64,000 nt of DNA. It comes from Achromobacter aegrifaciens. Its GTDB lineage: Bacteria; Pseudomonadota; Gammaproteobacteria; Burkholderiales; Burkholderiaceae_B. The position numbers were made by a program, and so were the translations under genes. Positions 16,239 to 24,363 of the stretch are shown here, one piece after another (the stretch's first letter is position 1; each line of letters starts with the position of its first letter). The stretch lies in assembly GCF_902859735.1 (NCBI RefSeq), contig NZ_CADIJY010000001.1, positions 868,001-932,000 of the forward strand, in the 5' to 3' direction. The notes below the pieces were generated by a model. That model searched no databases. It saw only the letters and a program-made list of their open reading frames with translations, and was not told the origin of the DNA.

Positions 16239-16347
16239 GGTTGTCTCCTGTGTGGGTCATATTGTTTTTATGTCACGAAGCCGCGCGCCGCCTTGCGGCG
16301 CGCGATTCCGGTTGGTGCTCGGATGGGCCGTTGGCGGCCCGCCGGGA

Positions 16348-17301
16348 TCAGCCTTCCAGCTGCGCCCACATCTCCAGATCGCGCTTGTCGGTCCAGATGC
16401 GCGGGTGGGTGTAGCCGGTGGCCTCGTCATAGGCGCGCGACACGTCGAACGGCATGCAGTGGTCGAAGATCACCCAGTCGCTGTAGCGCGGCTTCATGAA
16501 GTCGTAGACCTCGCGGTAGATGGTCTTCAGGTCCTTGCCCTCGGCCACGCCGCGGTTCACCGCGCCGTACAGGTCGGTCAGGAAGGCGCGCGTGCCGGCC
16601 AGGCCCTGGCGGACTTCGGTGGCGTTCTTCAGCGCGGGGCCGCGGCCCGGGACCATTTTTTCGGCTTCGAAGCCAGACAGCGCGTCCAGCGTGCTGGGCC
16701 AGTCGCGGAAGTAGGCGTCGCCGCAGTAGGGGGTGGACTGGTATTCGACCAGGTCGCCAGCGAACAGGATCTTCTGCTCGGGCAACCAGGCGATGGTGTC
16801 GCCCTTGGTGTGGCCGCGGCCCACTTGCAGCAGCTTGACTTCCAGGTTGCCCAGGTTGACCGTCATTTCGCCCTTGAACGTCATCGTCGGCCAGACCAGG
16901 CCCGGCGGAATCGATTCGGCGTTGCGGAACAGGCGGGGGAAGCGGCCGATTTCGCTGGCCTTGTCCTGTTCGCCGCGTTCGGCGATCAGGTCGTAGGTGT
17001 CGCGGCTGGCCAGGATTTCCTGGGCGTTATAGGCCGACGCGCCGAACACGCGCACGGCGTGGTAATGCGACAGCAGGATGTACTTGATGGGCTTGTCCGT
17101 GACTTCGCGGATGCGGCGGATCACGTCCTGTGCCATGACAGGGGTGGCCTGGGTGTCGACCACCATGACGGCCTCGTCGCCGATGATCACGCCCGTGTTG
17201 GGATCGCCTTCGGCCGTGTAGGCATAGGCGTTGTCGGACAGTTTTTCGAACGAGACGACCTTGTCGTCCAGGTCGGCGTGCGAGGCGAATTGCTTGCTCA
17301 T
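16348..17301 (-). CDS. MBL-fold metallo-hydrolase with a non-canonical metal motif
   Basis: A 317-aa metallo-beta-lactamase-fold protein, first gene of the cluster with the FAD monooxygenase and DUF2783. The usual HxHxDH zinc motif reads HYHAVR (residues about 94-99), so the Asp and third His are replaced. A downstream His (VGRGHTKGD) and Asp (LFAGDLVEY) remain. I recall a subfamily carrying HYHAVRVxGAS beside aromatic monooxygenases, so this is probably a family feature and not a defect. Expected role is hydrolysis of a ring-cleavage or hydroxylation product, but this is inference. ATG 17301 has AAGGAG upstream; the longer open frame to 17595 is ignored. Confidence 0.8.
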   Translation of the reverse strand: MSKQFASHADLDDKVVSFEKLSDNAYAYTAEGDPNTGVIIGDEAVMVVDTQATPVMAQDVIRRIREVTDKPIKYILLSHYHAVRVFGASAYNAQEILASRDTYDLIAERGEQDKASEIGRFPRLFRNAESIPPGLVWPTMTFKGEMTVNLGNLEVKLLQVGRGHTKGDTIAWLPEQKILFAGDLVEYQSTPYCGDAYFRDWPSTLDALSGFEAEKMVPGRGPALKNATEVRQGLAGTRAFLTDLYGAVNRGVAEGKDLKTIYREVYDFMKPRYSDWVIFDHCMPFDVSRAYDEATGYTHPRIWTDKRDLEMWAQLEG

Positions 17302-17343
17302 GGAGGCTCCTTCCACTTTTATAGGAATAGGGTGTGTGGAAGG

Positions 17344-17372
17344 AATATAGCTCGACGTTAGTTTTCGTGCAA
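17344..17372 (-). promoter_or_regulatory. Sigma70-like promoter for the MBL/monooxygenase cluster
   Basis: On the minus strand: TTGCAC (17372-17367), 17-bp spacer, TATATT (17349-17344), about 43 bp before the ATG. The -10 matches five of six consensus bases. Just upstream, TTTG-N7-CAAA makes an imperfect inverted repeat that could bind a regulator. Confidence 0.55.
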
Positions 17373-17440
17373 TACGTTTGCTATAAACAAATGGTCTTGT
17401 TTTTACAGGGATTTCCCCCGGATTTCCGGGGCGGCAGCGG

Positions 17441-18268
17441 TCAATTCCTTTGGCATTTCGGGCAATAGTAGGTGGCGCGCTGGCCTTGGACGATGCGCCG
17501 TATCGGGGTGGCGCAGACGCGGCAGGGCAGACCCTCGCGTTCGTAGACGGCGGCGTGGATCTCGAAGTAGGCGCCTGGTTCGCCGGTGGCTCCAACGTAG
17601 TCCCGCAGTGTGCTGCCGCCGGAGGTCAGGGCATCGGCCAGGGTGGCGCGCACCATGTCGGCCAGGCGCTCGCAGCGGGCGGGCGACAGTTTGTTGGCTG
17701 GCGTCTTGGGATTGATTCGGGCGCGGAACAGGCTTTCCGACGCATAGATATTGCCCACGCCCACCACCGCCATGCCGGCCAGCAGCACCTGCTTGATGGC
17801 GGCGCTGTGGTTCTTGAAATGGCGGTGCAGCCAGGCGCCGTCGAACCGTGGATCGAAGGGTTCGATGCCCAGCTTGGCCAGCAGGGGGTGGGCTTCGATG
17901 GGGCCGTCGGATTCGGGGTGCCACAGCACCGCGCCAAAGCGCCGCGGGTCATGCAGGCGCAGCACGGCCTGTTCGAAGATCCATTCGACATGGTCGTGCT
18001 TGCGCAGGAATTCACCAGGCGCGACGCTGCGCAGCGACCCCGACATGCCCAGATGCACGATCTGGGTGCCGTGTTCGAATCGCAGCAGCAGGTACTTGCC
18101 GCGGCGCGCGCATTCCAGCACGGCGCGGCCGGCGACCAGCGACGGCAGATCCTGCGGGATCGGCCAGCGCATGCGGGATTCGTGGATGACCAGGCGCGTG
18201 AGCGTCCGGCCGGTGATGACGGCGTCGATTCCCCGACGCGTGGTTTCGACTTCAGGCAGTTCCGGCAT
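17441..18268 (-). CDS. mutM: Formamidopyrimidine-DNA glycosylase
   Basis: A base-excision repair enzyme that removes 8-oxoguanine and formamidopyrimidines and nicks the abasic site. At 275 aa it is full length. The N-terminus MPELPEVET provides the catalytic Pro2 (after Met removal) and Glu3. HLGMSGSLR and the conserved Lys region follow. VGNIYASESLFRARI precedes the C-terminal zinc finger with CRVC (17 residues) CPKC, here ending in N. The frame stays open to 18490, but ATG 18268 is fixed by the catalytic proline. It is divergent from the TPR gene with a gap of about 60 bp. Confidence 0.97.
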   Translation of the reverse strand: MPELPEVETTRRGIDAVITGRTLTRLVIHESRMRWPIPQDLPSLVAGRAVLECARRGKYLLLRFEHGTQIVHLGMSGSLRSVAPGEFLRKHDHVEWIFEQAVLRLHDPRRFGAVLWHPESDGPIEAHPLLAKLGIEPFDPRFDGAWLHRHFKNHSAAIKQVLLAGMAVVGVGNIYASESLFRARINPKTPANKLSPARCERLADMVRATLADALTSGGSTLRDYVGATGEPGAYFEIHAAVYEREGLPCRVCATPIRRIVQGQRATYYCPKCQRN

Positions 18269-18329
18269 GAGCCAGTGTAAGATCATTAATTGCGTGTACG
18301 AAGATTGTGCCATCAACCGGACGGGCCGC

Positions 18330-20153
18330 GTGAAGTCGTCTTTCAAACCTATAAACATCGGGATCGCCGCGCTAGCGCTTGCGCTGGCAGCAATACTGAC
18401 CCCGCCGGCCCAGGCCGCCGACAGCCGGACGCGCGATGCGACCGGGCCCAGGATGGCGCCCCAGAGCCGCCACCCTGAAACCGAAGTCATACGGCTGCGC
18501 CCCGGGCAGTTGCCCTATGTCTCGCTGACCGCGGACATTTTTTATCGCGTGCTCGCCTCCGAGATCGCCGCGCAGCGCGGCATGTACGGTTCCGCGGCTA
18601 CCACCATGCTGGGCCTGGCGCGGGATACCGGCGATCCACGCCTGGCCCGCCGCGCCCTCGAATTCCAACTGGCCGGCGGCAACCTGCCCGGCGCCCTGGA
18701 CGCCGCGCGGGTCTGGGCGCGCCTGTCTCCCAACGACGTCGAGGCCAGTTCCACCGAGCTGGCGCTGGCCGCCGCCAACGGCCAGACCAAGGGCCTGTCG
18801 CAGGCCCTGCGCAACCGCATCGATTCCTCGCGCGACAAGCCAGCCGCCATCGGCCAGGCCCTGGCCGTGCTGAGCCGCCTGAACGACCGCCGCCTCGCCC
18901 TGCGCATCCTCGACGAATCCCTGAGCGACAGCGTGCGCAAGCTGCCGGCAGCGCACCTGGCGCTGGCTGACGTGGCTTCCGCCTCGGGCGACTACACCCG
19001 TGCCGCGCAGGAGTCGCGCGCGGCCCTGGCGGCGGATCCCAAGTCGGAACCCGCGGCCCTGCGCGTGCTGGAATACGGCTACAAAGTGGACCCGCAGCGC
19101 GCGCAGACCGAGGCGCGCGCCTATATCGCCCGCAATCCCAACGCCCGCAAGGTGCGCCTGATGCTGGCCGGCCAGTTGGCCGACAGCGGCGACTACAACG
19201 GCGCGCTGGCTGAATTGCAGGCCATGTCGCGCCGTTCGCCGGAAGATTTCGACCTCCTGTTCATGCAGGCGCAACTGGCCTACAAGGCCGGGCAATTGCC
19301 GCAGGCCAAGAGCCTGTTGCAACAGTATCTGGACGTGCAGCAGCAACGCCAGCGCGCGACCGTCCCGGGCGCAACCGATGCCGGCGCCGCCGCGGCCGAC
19401 GCCCATGTCTTGCTGGCCCGCATCGCCGAAGACCAGGGCCATTACGACGACGCCATTGCTGAACTGGGCCGTATCGACGATCCGACGCTGCGCTACTCGG
19501 TGCGCATGCGCCAGGCCGCCTTGCGCGCCAAGAGCGGTCGCATTGACGACGCGCTGGCCATGATCGACGCCGCCGGACCGCAGGACGAGGAAGAGCGTAC
19601 GCTGGGCGTATTGACCAAGGCCCAGATCCTGCGCGACGCCGACCGCGTGCAGCAGGCTGTGTCGGTATTGGAAGCGGCCGATCAGGCGCTGCCCGACACG
19701 GTCGAGATCAAGTACGAACTGGCCATGCTGTACGAACGCCAGAACCGTCTGGCCGACCTCGAACGCATGCTGCGCCAGGTCATCGCGCTGGACCCTGATC
19801 ATGCGCATGCCTACAACGCGCTGGGCTACACGCTGGCCGATCACAACCAGCGCCTGCCCGAGGCCCTGGATCTGATCACGCAAGCGCTGGAGCTCGCGCC
19901 CAACGATCCGTTCATCCTCGACAGCATGGGCTGGGTCAAGTACCGCATGGGCGATTCCGCAGCGGCCGCCGACTACCTGCGGCGCGCCTACAGTGTGCGT
20001 CCGGAAGCAGATATCGCAGCCCACCTGGCCGAGGTTCTCTGGGCCCAGGGCAAGCGCGACCAGGCCGTCGAGTTGCTGCGCGCCGCGGTGGCCAAGGATC
20101 CCAAGAACAAGACTGTTCAGGACGTGGCCAAGCGCCTGGGGATCAGCCTGTGA
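18330..20153 (+). CDS. Exported tetratricopeptide-repeat protein
   Basis: A 607-aa periplasmic or outer-membrane-associated TPR protein. From GTG 18330 it begins with a clean signal peptide: VKSSFKP, then a hydrophobic run of about 18 residues and the cleavage site AQA-AD. The rest is helical repeats rich in A, L, D and R. Clear TPR units include AHAYNALGYTLADHNQRLPEALDLI, DPFILDSMGWVKYRMGDSAAAADYL and AAHLAEVLWAQGKRDQAVELL near the C-terminus. In-frame starts at 18267 (ATG, overlapping the mutM start) and 18294 (GTG) would add residues before the signal sequence. The stop overlaps the lolB start (GTGA), so the two are coupled, which suggests an envelope-assembly role. Confidence 0.82.
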   Translation: MKSSFKPINIGIAALALALAAILTPPAQAADSRTRDATGPRMAPQSRHPETEVIRLRPGQLPYVSLTADIFYRVLASEIAAQRGMYGSAATTMLGLARDTGDPRLARRALEFQLAGGNLPGALDAARVWARLSPNDVEASSTELALAAANGQTKGLSQALRNRIDSSRDKPAAIGQALAVLSRLNDRRLALRILDESLSDSVRKLPAAHLALADVASASGDYTRAAQESRAALAADPKSEPAALRVLEYGYKVDPQRAQTEARAYIARNPNARKVRLMLAGQLADSGDYNGALAELQAMSRRSPEDFDLLFMQAQLAYKAGQLPQAKSLLQQYLDVQQQRQRATVPGATDAGAAAADAHVLLARIAEDQGHYDDAIAELGRIDDPTLRYSVRMRQAALRAKSGRIDDALAMIDAAGPQDEEERTLGVLTKAQILRDADRVQQAVSVLEAADQALPDTVEIKYELAMLYERQNRLADLERMLRQVIALDPDHAHAYNALGYTLADHNQRLPEALDLITQALELAPNDPFILDSMGWVKYRMGDSAAAADYLRRAYSVRPEADIAAHLAEVLWAQGKRDQAVELLRAAVAKDPKNKTVQDVAKRLGISL

Positions 20154-20749
20154 CCGCAGTGTTTCAACGTGCGCTCGGCGCCGCCGCGCCGCTGCGCTGG
20201 TTCCTGATGGCAATGCTGGCGGCGACGCTGGCGGCCTGCACCACGCCCAAACCGATCGAAGGCGCCAGCGCCGACGCGTTCTCGCGCATCGGCCGCTTCG
20301 CCATTACCGTCAACGAGGAAAGCGGCAAGCAGAACGCCGTGCAGGGCGGCTTCTCGTGGTCGGACGATGGCCGCCACTATGTGCTGGACCTGACCAACCC
20401 GCTGGGTTCGACCGAGGCTCGGGTGGAAGGACGGCCCGGCGCGGCCAGCCTGACCAAGGCCGACGGCACCCGCCTGGTCGCCGACAATCCCGATGCCCTG
20501 GCCGCGGAAGCGCTGGGCAGCAGCATGCCCGTGTCCGGGCTGCGTGACTGGCTGCGGGGCAAGCTGGCGGCCACGCCCGAAGCGACCGAAGTGTCGCGCG
20601 ACGAACTGGGTCGCCTGGCGGCTTTTGAGCAGGGCGGCTGGCGCGCGCGGCTCTCACGTTACGACACGCTAGGTCCCCAATTGCTGGTGTTGGAACGCCA
20701 GGAGCCGGGCCGGCGCATCATGCTGCGTCTGATCGTCAATCAGCCTTGA
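20150..20749 (+). CDS. lolB: Outer-membrane lipoprotein insertion protein LolB
   Basis: A 199-aa outer-membrane lipoprotein that receives lipoproteins from LolA and inserts them in the outer membrane. The signal sequence ends in the lipobox LAAC (Cys about residue 30), with a 12-residue N-terminal extension before the hydrophobic core. The mature part has the LolB-like fold pattern: FSRIGRFAIT, QGGFSWSDDGRHYVLDLTNPLGS, PVSGLRDWLRG, and WRARLSRYD. The GTG start overlaps the TPR stop by 4 nt. It is followed by an intrinsic terminator and ispE, the common lolB-ispE-prs order of proteobacteria. Confidence 0.9.
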   Translation: MTAVFQRALGAAAPLRWFLMAMLAATLAACTTPKPIEGASADAFSRIGRFAITVNEESGKQNAVQGGFSWSDDGRHYVLDLTNPLGSTEARVEGRPGAASLTKADGTRLVADNPDALAAEALGSSMPVSGLRDWLRGKLAATPEATEVSRDELGRLAAFEQGGWRARLSRYDTLGPQLLVLERQEPGRRIMLRLIVNQP

Positions 20750-20776
20750 ATGGCGGGCCGTCTTGGCCCGGAATCA

Positions 20777-20814
20777 GCGGTCGCCCGGTAAAATCGGGCG
20801 ACCGCTTTTTTTTT
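20777..20814 (+). terminator. Intrinsic terminator after lolB
   Basis: A perfect 11-bp GC-rich stem GCGGTCGCCCG / CGGGCGACCGC with a 7-nt loop (GTAAAAT), followed by nine T. It sits only 12 bp before the ispE start codon, so ispE needs either read-through or a promoter overlapping the structure; the loop contains TAAAAT, which could be a -10. Confidence 0.85.
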
Positions 20815-20826
20815 GTTTGTTCAGCC

Positions 20827-21738
20827 GTGACTCTCTACGACGTACCCGCTCCCGCCAAGCTCAATCTGTTCCTGCACGTCGTAGGCCGGCGCGCCGACGG
20901 CTATCACCTGCTGCAAACCGCCTTCCGCTTTATCGACCTGTGCGACACCTTGCATTTCGATGTGCGCGCCGACGGCGTCATCAGCCGCGCCACGGAGCTG
21001 CCTGGCGTGCCCGAAGAGCAGGATCTGACCTTGCGCGCGGCGCATGCGCTGCAGCGGGCCACGGGTACGAAGCAGGGCGTGCAGATTGGCCTGGAAAAGC
21101 GCATCCCGCAAGGCGGCGGCCTGGGCGGCGGCTCCAGCGATGCGGCATCTGTGCTGATCGCGCTGAACAAGTTGTGGAATACCGGGCTGTCGCGGCGCGA
21201 ACTTATGGAGCTGGCCTTGCCTCTGGGCGCCGATGTGCCCGTGTTTGTCTTCGGTCAATCCGCATTCGCCCAGGGTGTAGGCGAAGACCTGACGGCGGTG
21301 ACGCTGCCGGATCGTGCATATCTGGTGGCGCAGCCGGACGCCAGCGTGCCCACGCCACAAATATTTTCCGCACCTGATTTGACAAGAGATTCTTCTTCCA
21401 TCACAATAGCGGTCTTTCTTGCTTCGCCTACTTCCCGCTTCGGCAGGAATGATTTGGAGCCGGTGGTCTACCGCCTTTACCCAGAAGTGCTTGGGGCATC
21501 GCGGTGGCTTGCTGAGCAGGAGGTCCTTCGTGGAACTCCAGTTCGCATGTCGGGATCTGGCGCGTGTTTATTCGCCGAATTTTCCGAACTCTCCGAAGCC
21601 GTTTTGGCAGAAGCAGAAATATCCGCTATAATGCGCGGCGCTGATAAAACATTCAGCCAAACGCATCCACGGTTTCGGTTAGTGCAGGCATGTACTGGGT
21701 TAGCTGAACATCCGTTGCGGAATTGGATTGCAAGATAG
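20827..21738 (+). CDS. ispE: 4-(cytidine 5'-diphospho)-2-C-methyl-D-erythritol kinase
   Basis: A GHMP kinase of the MEP isoprenoid pathway; it phosphorylates CDP-ME at the 2-OH using ATP. At 303 aa it is of usual length. Signature regions are PAPAKLNLFLHVVGRRADGY at the N-terminus, the ATP loop PQGGGLGGGSSDAA, LGADVPVFVFG, and the C-terminal GHMP motif VRMSGSGACLFAEF. GTG 20827 is chosen because it gives the conserved start (VTLYDVPAPAKLNLF); longer in-frame starts would run through the terminator. The last third shows less GC-biased codons than the rest. A strong promoter lies inside the gene near its 3' end and the tRNA-Gln gene starts 1 base after the stop. Confidence 0.95.
   Translation: MTLYDVPAPAKLNLFLHVVGRRADGYHLLQTAFRFIDLCDTLHFDVRADGVISRATELPGVPEEQDLTLRAAHALQRATGTKQGVQIGLEKRIPQGGGLGGGSSDAASVLIALNKLWNTGLSRRELMELALPLGADVPVFVFGQSAFAQGVGEDLTAVTLPDRAYLVAQPDASVPTPQIFSAPDLTRDSSSITIAVFLASPTSRFGRNDLEPVVYRLYPEVLGASRWLAEQEVLRGTPVRMSGSGACLFAEFSELSEAVLAEAEISAIMRGADKTFSQTHPRFRLVQACTGLAEHPLRNWIAR
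21604..21632 (+). promoter_or_regulatory. Consensus-like sigma70 promoter inside ispE, for tRNA-Gln
   Basis: TTGGCA (21604-21609), 17-bp spacer, TATAAT (21627-21632): a 5/6 -35 and a perfect -10 at ideal spacing. It lies in the ispE coding region about 108 bp before the tRNA, and the ispE-tRNA gap itself (1 nt) has no room for a promoter. Confidence 0.75.
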
Positions 21739-21739
21739 T

Positions 21740-21816
21740 TGGGGAGTCGCCAAGCTGGTTAAGGCACCGGATTTTGATTCCGGCATGCGAAGGTTCGAAT
21801 CCTTCCTCCCCAGCCA
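21740..21816 (+). tRNA. tRNA-Gln (UUG)
   Basis: A 77-nt cloverleaf. The acceptor stem TGGGGAG pairs with CTCCCCA, with discriminator G and encoded CCA at 21814-21816. The D-arm region is GCCAAGCTGGTTAAGGC. The anticodon loop TTTTGAT gives anticodon TTG (UUG, glutamine). The T-arm is GAAGG-TTCGAAT-CCTTC. It starts 1 nt after the ispE stop and ends 11 nt before a terminator stem, so it is a single-tRNA transcription unit driven from inside ispE. Confidence 0.97.
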
Positions 21817-21827
21817 ACCGAATACAT

Positions 21828-21882
21828 AAAAAAGCTGTTGAACACGCCTGTAAGACACTGGCCCGGGTTCAGCAGCTTTTTT
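21828..21882 (+). terminator. Intrinsic terminator after tRNA-Gln
   Basis: The left arm 21828-21843 (AAAAAAGCTGTTGAAC) pairs with the right arm 21867-21882 (GTTCAGCAGCTTTTTT) over 16 positions with one U-G pair. The T-run follows the GC part on the plus strand and the A-run mirrors it on the minus strand, so it could work in both directions. Confidence 0.8.
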
Positions 21883-21956
21883 ATTTTCCGGGTCCGCTGG
21901 TGCATTACCTCGCATCATCTCGTTAGTGTCTTAAAACGACCATCGCATCATCCATC

Positions 21957-22907
21957 ATGGCAAACGATAGCTTCATGATTTTCACGGGCACCGCCAATAC
22001 TCGGCTGGCCGTGGACGTAGTCAACCACCTCGATATGTCCCTGGGCAAGATGACCGTCGGTCGCTTCTCGGACGGCGAAGTGATGGTCGAGATCAACGAG
22101 AATGTGCGCGGCAAGGACGTCTTCGTCCTGCAGCCCACCTGTGCCCCCACCAACGACAACCTGATGGAAATCATGGTGATGGTCGATGCCTTGCGCCGCG
22201 CTTCCGCTGGCCGCATCACCGCCGCCATTCCCTATTTCGGCTATGCCCGCCAGGACCGCCGCCCGCGCTCGGCGCGCGTGGCCATCTCGGCGAAGGTCGT
22301 GGCCAACATGCTGCAAGTGGCTGGCGTCGACCGCGTCCTGACGATGGACCTGCACGCCGACCAGATCCAGGGTTTCTTCGATATTCCCGTGGACAACATC
22401 TACGCGGGTCCGATCCTGCTGGGCGACATCTGGCGCCGCAATTTCTCGAACCTGGTCGTCGTGTCCCCGGACATCGGCGGCGTGGTGCGGGCCCGCGCGC
22501 TGGCCAAACAGCTGGAAGCCGATCTGGCCATCATCGACAAGCGCCGTCCGCGCGCCAACGTGTCGGAAGTGATGAACATCATCGGTGAAGTCGACGGCCG
22601 CACCTGCATCATCATGGACGACATGGTCGACACCGCCGGCACGCTGTGCAAGGCGGCCCAGGCCCTGAAGGACCGCGGCGCCGGCGCCGTTTACGCCTAT
22701 TGCACGCACCCCGTGCTGTCGGGCGGCGCCATCGACCGCATCGAAGCGTCGGAACTGGACGAACTGGTCGTCACCGACACCATTCCGCTCTCCGAGCAAG
22801 GCCAGGCCAGCGGCAAGATCCGCCAGCTGTCGTGCGCCGCGCTGCTGGGCGAGACCATCCTGCGTATCTCGAACGCGGAATCGGTCAGCTCGCTGTTCGT
22901 CGATTAA
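21957..22907 (+). CDS. prs: Ribose-phosphate pyrophosphokinase (PRPP synthetase)
   Basis: Makes phosphoribosyl pyrophosphate from ribose 5-phosphate and ATP for purine, pyrimidine, histidine, tryptophan and NAD synthesis. The 316 aa match class I enzymes. Visible motifs are MIFTGTAN and [12 protein letters not shown] (substrate and ATP region), [11 protein letters not shown] (the flexible catalytic loop), [13 protein letters not shown] (metal and ATP binding) and the PRPP-binding loop [13 protein letters not shown]. The gene follows the tRNA-Gln terminator and precedes rplY, the conserved betaproteobacterial order. Confidence 0.97.
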   Translation: MANDSFMIFTGTANTRLAVDVVNHLDMSLGKMTVGRFSDGEVMVEINENVRGKDVFVLQPTCAPTNDNLMEIMVMVDALRRASAGRITAAIPYFGYARQDRRPRSARVAISAKVVANMLQVAGVDRVLTMDLHADQIQGFFDIPVDNIYAGPILLGDIWRRNFSNLVVVSPDIGGVVRARALAKQLEADLAIIDKRRPRANVSEVMNIIGEVDGRTCIIMDDMVDTAGTLCKAAQALKDRGAGAVYAYCTHPVLSGGAIDRIEASELDELVVTDTIPLSEQGQASGKIRQLSCAALLGETILRISNAESVSSLFVD

Positions 22908-22949
22908 GACGTAGCGGCCCTCGGACGGGTAGTCCGGATACAGAGTTTT

Positions 22950-23031
22950 GCGCCTTGCTGGTCGCGGCAAGGCGCAACAAACACGGCGCGCATTTCGCGT
23001 GCCGTGCACTAATCGGCGAAGTCTCTTCGCC
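22950..23031 (+). promoter_or_regulatory. Three-hairpin 5' leader of rplY
   Basis: Between prs and rplY are three successive stems: GCGCCTTGC / GCAAGGCGC (22950-22975, 9 bp perfect), CACGGC / GCCGTG with three inner pairs (22982-23006), and GGCGAAG / CTTCGCC (23015-23031, 7 bp). None is followed by a proper T-tract. L25 leader autoregulation is known in gammaproteobacteria, so this could be a feedback element in a betaproteobacterium; this is inference from position and structure only. Confidence 0.4.
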
Positions 23032-23054
23032 ATTTATTGTTTTTGGAGTTTTCC

Positions 23055-23669
23055 ATGAAATTCAATGCCACTGCGCGTAGCGTCCAGGGTTCGAGTGCGA
23101 GCCGCCGCCTGCGCCGCGCGGGCCGCGTTCCCGCCATCGTTTATGGCGGTACGGCTGCCCCCCTGAACATCGAACTCGACCACAACGAGATCTACCACGC
23201 CCTGCGCAAGGAAGAATTCCACGCGTCGATCCTGCAAATGGCGCTGGAAGGCGCAGCCAAGGAAGAGCAAGTCCTGCTGCGTTCGGTTCAATGGCACGCC
23301 TACAAGCCGCAAGTCCTGCACGTGGACTTCCAGCGCGTGGACGCCAACCAGGCCCTGCACACCAAAGTCCCGTTCCACTTCATCAACGCTGAAGTCTCGC
23401 CGGCCGTGAAGCTGGGCGGCGCCATCATCAGCCACGTCCTGACCGAACTGGAAATCACCTGCCTGCCGGCAGCGCTGCCCCAGTTCATCGAAGTGGACCT
23501 GAAGGACCTGCTGCCTGGCGCTTCGGTCCACCTGGCCGACATCAAGCTGCCCAAGGGCGTGACGTACGTGCCCCACGGCGGTGACGCCAACCCGCTGCTG
23601 GCCGCCACGGCCGTGGTCAAGGGCGGCGCTGCCGCCGACGAAGGCGCTGCCGAAGCTCCGGCCGCCTAA
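23055..23669 (+). CDS. rplY: 50S ribosomal protein L25 (Ctc/TL5 form)
   Basis: A 5S-rRNA-binding ribosomal protein in the long Ctc form, 204 aa. The N-terminal L25 domain (about 1-92) begins [20 protein letters not shown] with the conserved [13 protein letters not shown] segment. The C-terminal TL5/beta domain (about 95-185) includes [20 protein letters not shown] and [20 protein letters not shown]. It ends in an Ala/Glu-rich tail. ATG 23055 has GGAG 8 nt upstream. Followed by a terminator and then pth, as in related genomes. Confidence 0.96.
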   Translation: MKFNATARSVQGSSASRRLRRAGRVPAIVYGGTAAPLNIELDHNEIYHALRKEEFHASILQMALEGAAKEEQVLLRSVQWHAYKPQVLHVDFQRVDANQALHTKVPFHFINAEVSPAVKLGGAIISHVLTELEITCLPAALPQFIEVDLKDLLPGASVHLADIKLPKGVTYVPHGGDANPLLAATAVVKGGAAADEGAAEAPAA

Positions 23670-23711
23670 GTTCTGCCGGAAAGCCCTCGGGCTTTCCACG
23701 GCTGGTACCCG

Positions 23712-23748
23712 AAACCCTGCGTGTGCATTTGCATGCGCAGGGTTTTTT
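23712..23748 (+). terminator. Intrinsic terminator after rplY
   Basis: The stem AAACCCTGCG (23712-23721) pairs with CGCAGGGTTT (23736-23745) and runs into TTTTTT. A smaller hairpin (GAAAGCCCTCGGGCTTTC) lies just upstream. Confidence 0.8.
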
Positions 23749-23766
23749 GGTTTAAACACCCCCATC

Positions 23767-24363
23767 ATGTCTACTCCTATACGCCTCATCGTCGGACTGG
23801 GTAACCCCGGCCCTGACTACGAAACGACCCGGCATAACGCCGGCTTCTGGCTGGCCGACCATCTGGCGGACGACTTGCGCGCTTCTTTTGCGCTGGAGAA
23901 GTCCTTTTTCGGAATGGTGGCCAAGTCCCGTCTGGGCGCCGACAACGTGCTGCTGTTGAAGCCCAATACCTACATGAATCGTTCCGGCCAGGCGGTGGGC
24001 GCGTTGGCTCGTTTCTACAAGCTTGTGCCTGAGCAGGTGCTGGTGCTGCATGACGAGTTGGACCTGATGCCCGGTCAGGTGAAACTGAAGCAGGGCGGCG
24101 GGCACGCCGGCCACAATGGCTTGAAGGACATCCAGGCGGCCTTGGGCAGCCCCAACTTCTGGCGCCTGCGCATCGGCATCGGCCATCCCCGCACGCTGGG
24201 CCTGGCCCAGCAGGTGGCGGACTTCGTGCTGCATCCGCCGCGCCGCGAGGAACAGAAAGAGATCGAAGCGGTGATCGACCGGTGTCGCGCGGTCGTGCCG
24301 GCGATGCTGGCCGGAGATTTTCCCCTGGCGACACGCCAACTCCACAGCGGCAACGAGGCCTGA
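23767..24363 (+). CDS. pth: Peptidyl-tRNA hydrolase
   Basis: Releases tRNA from peptidyl-tRNA that drops off the ribosome. The 198 aa match bacterial Pth1. Signature residues are the N-terminal [20 protein letters not shown] (Asn and catalytic His), [33 protein letters not shown] with the conserved Asp, and GHNGLKDI. The position after rplY is the common bacterial arrangement. The stop codon shares its last base with the next start (TGATG). Confidence 0.96.
   Translation: MSTPIRLIVGLGNPGPDYETTRHNAGFWLADHLADDLRASFALEKSFFGMVAKSRLGADNVLLLKPNTYMNRSGQAVGALARFYKLVPEQVLVLHDELDLMPGQVKLKQGGGHAGHNGLKDIQAALGSPNFWRLRIGIGHPRTLGLAQQVADFVLHPPRREEQKEIEAVIDRCRAVVPAMLAGDFPLATRQLHSGNEA

Noticed and set aside
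18267-18329. ATG 18267 as the start of the TPR protein
   Set aside because: It would place 21 residues with two Cys and acidic groups before a clean signal peptide; GTG 18330 gives a normal exported N-terminus. Not fully excluded.
21740-21816. tRNA-Gln as the island attachment site
   Set aside because: No tRNA fragment is found at either island end; the repeated 12-mer belongs to ychF, 4.5 kb away.
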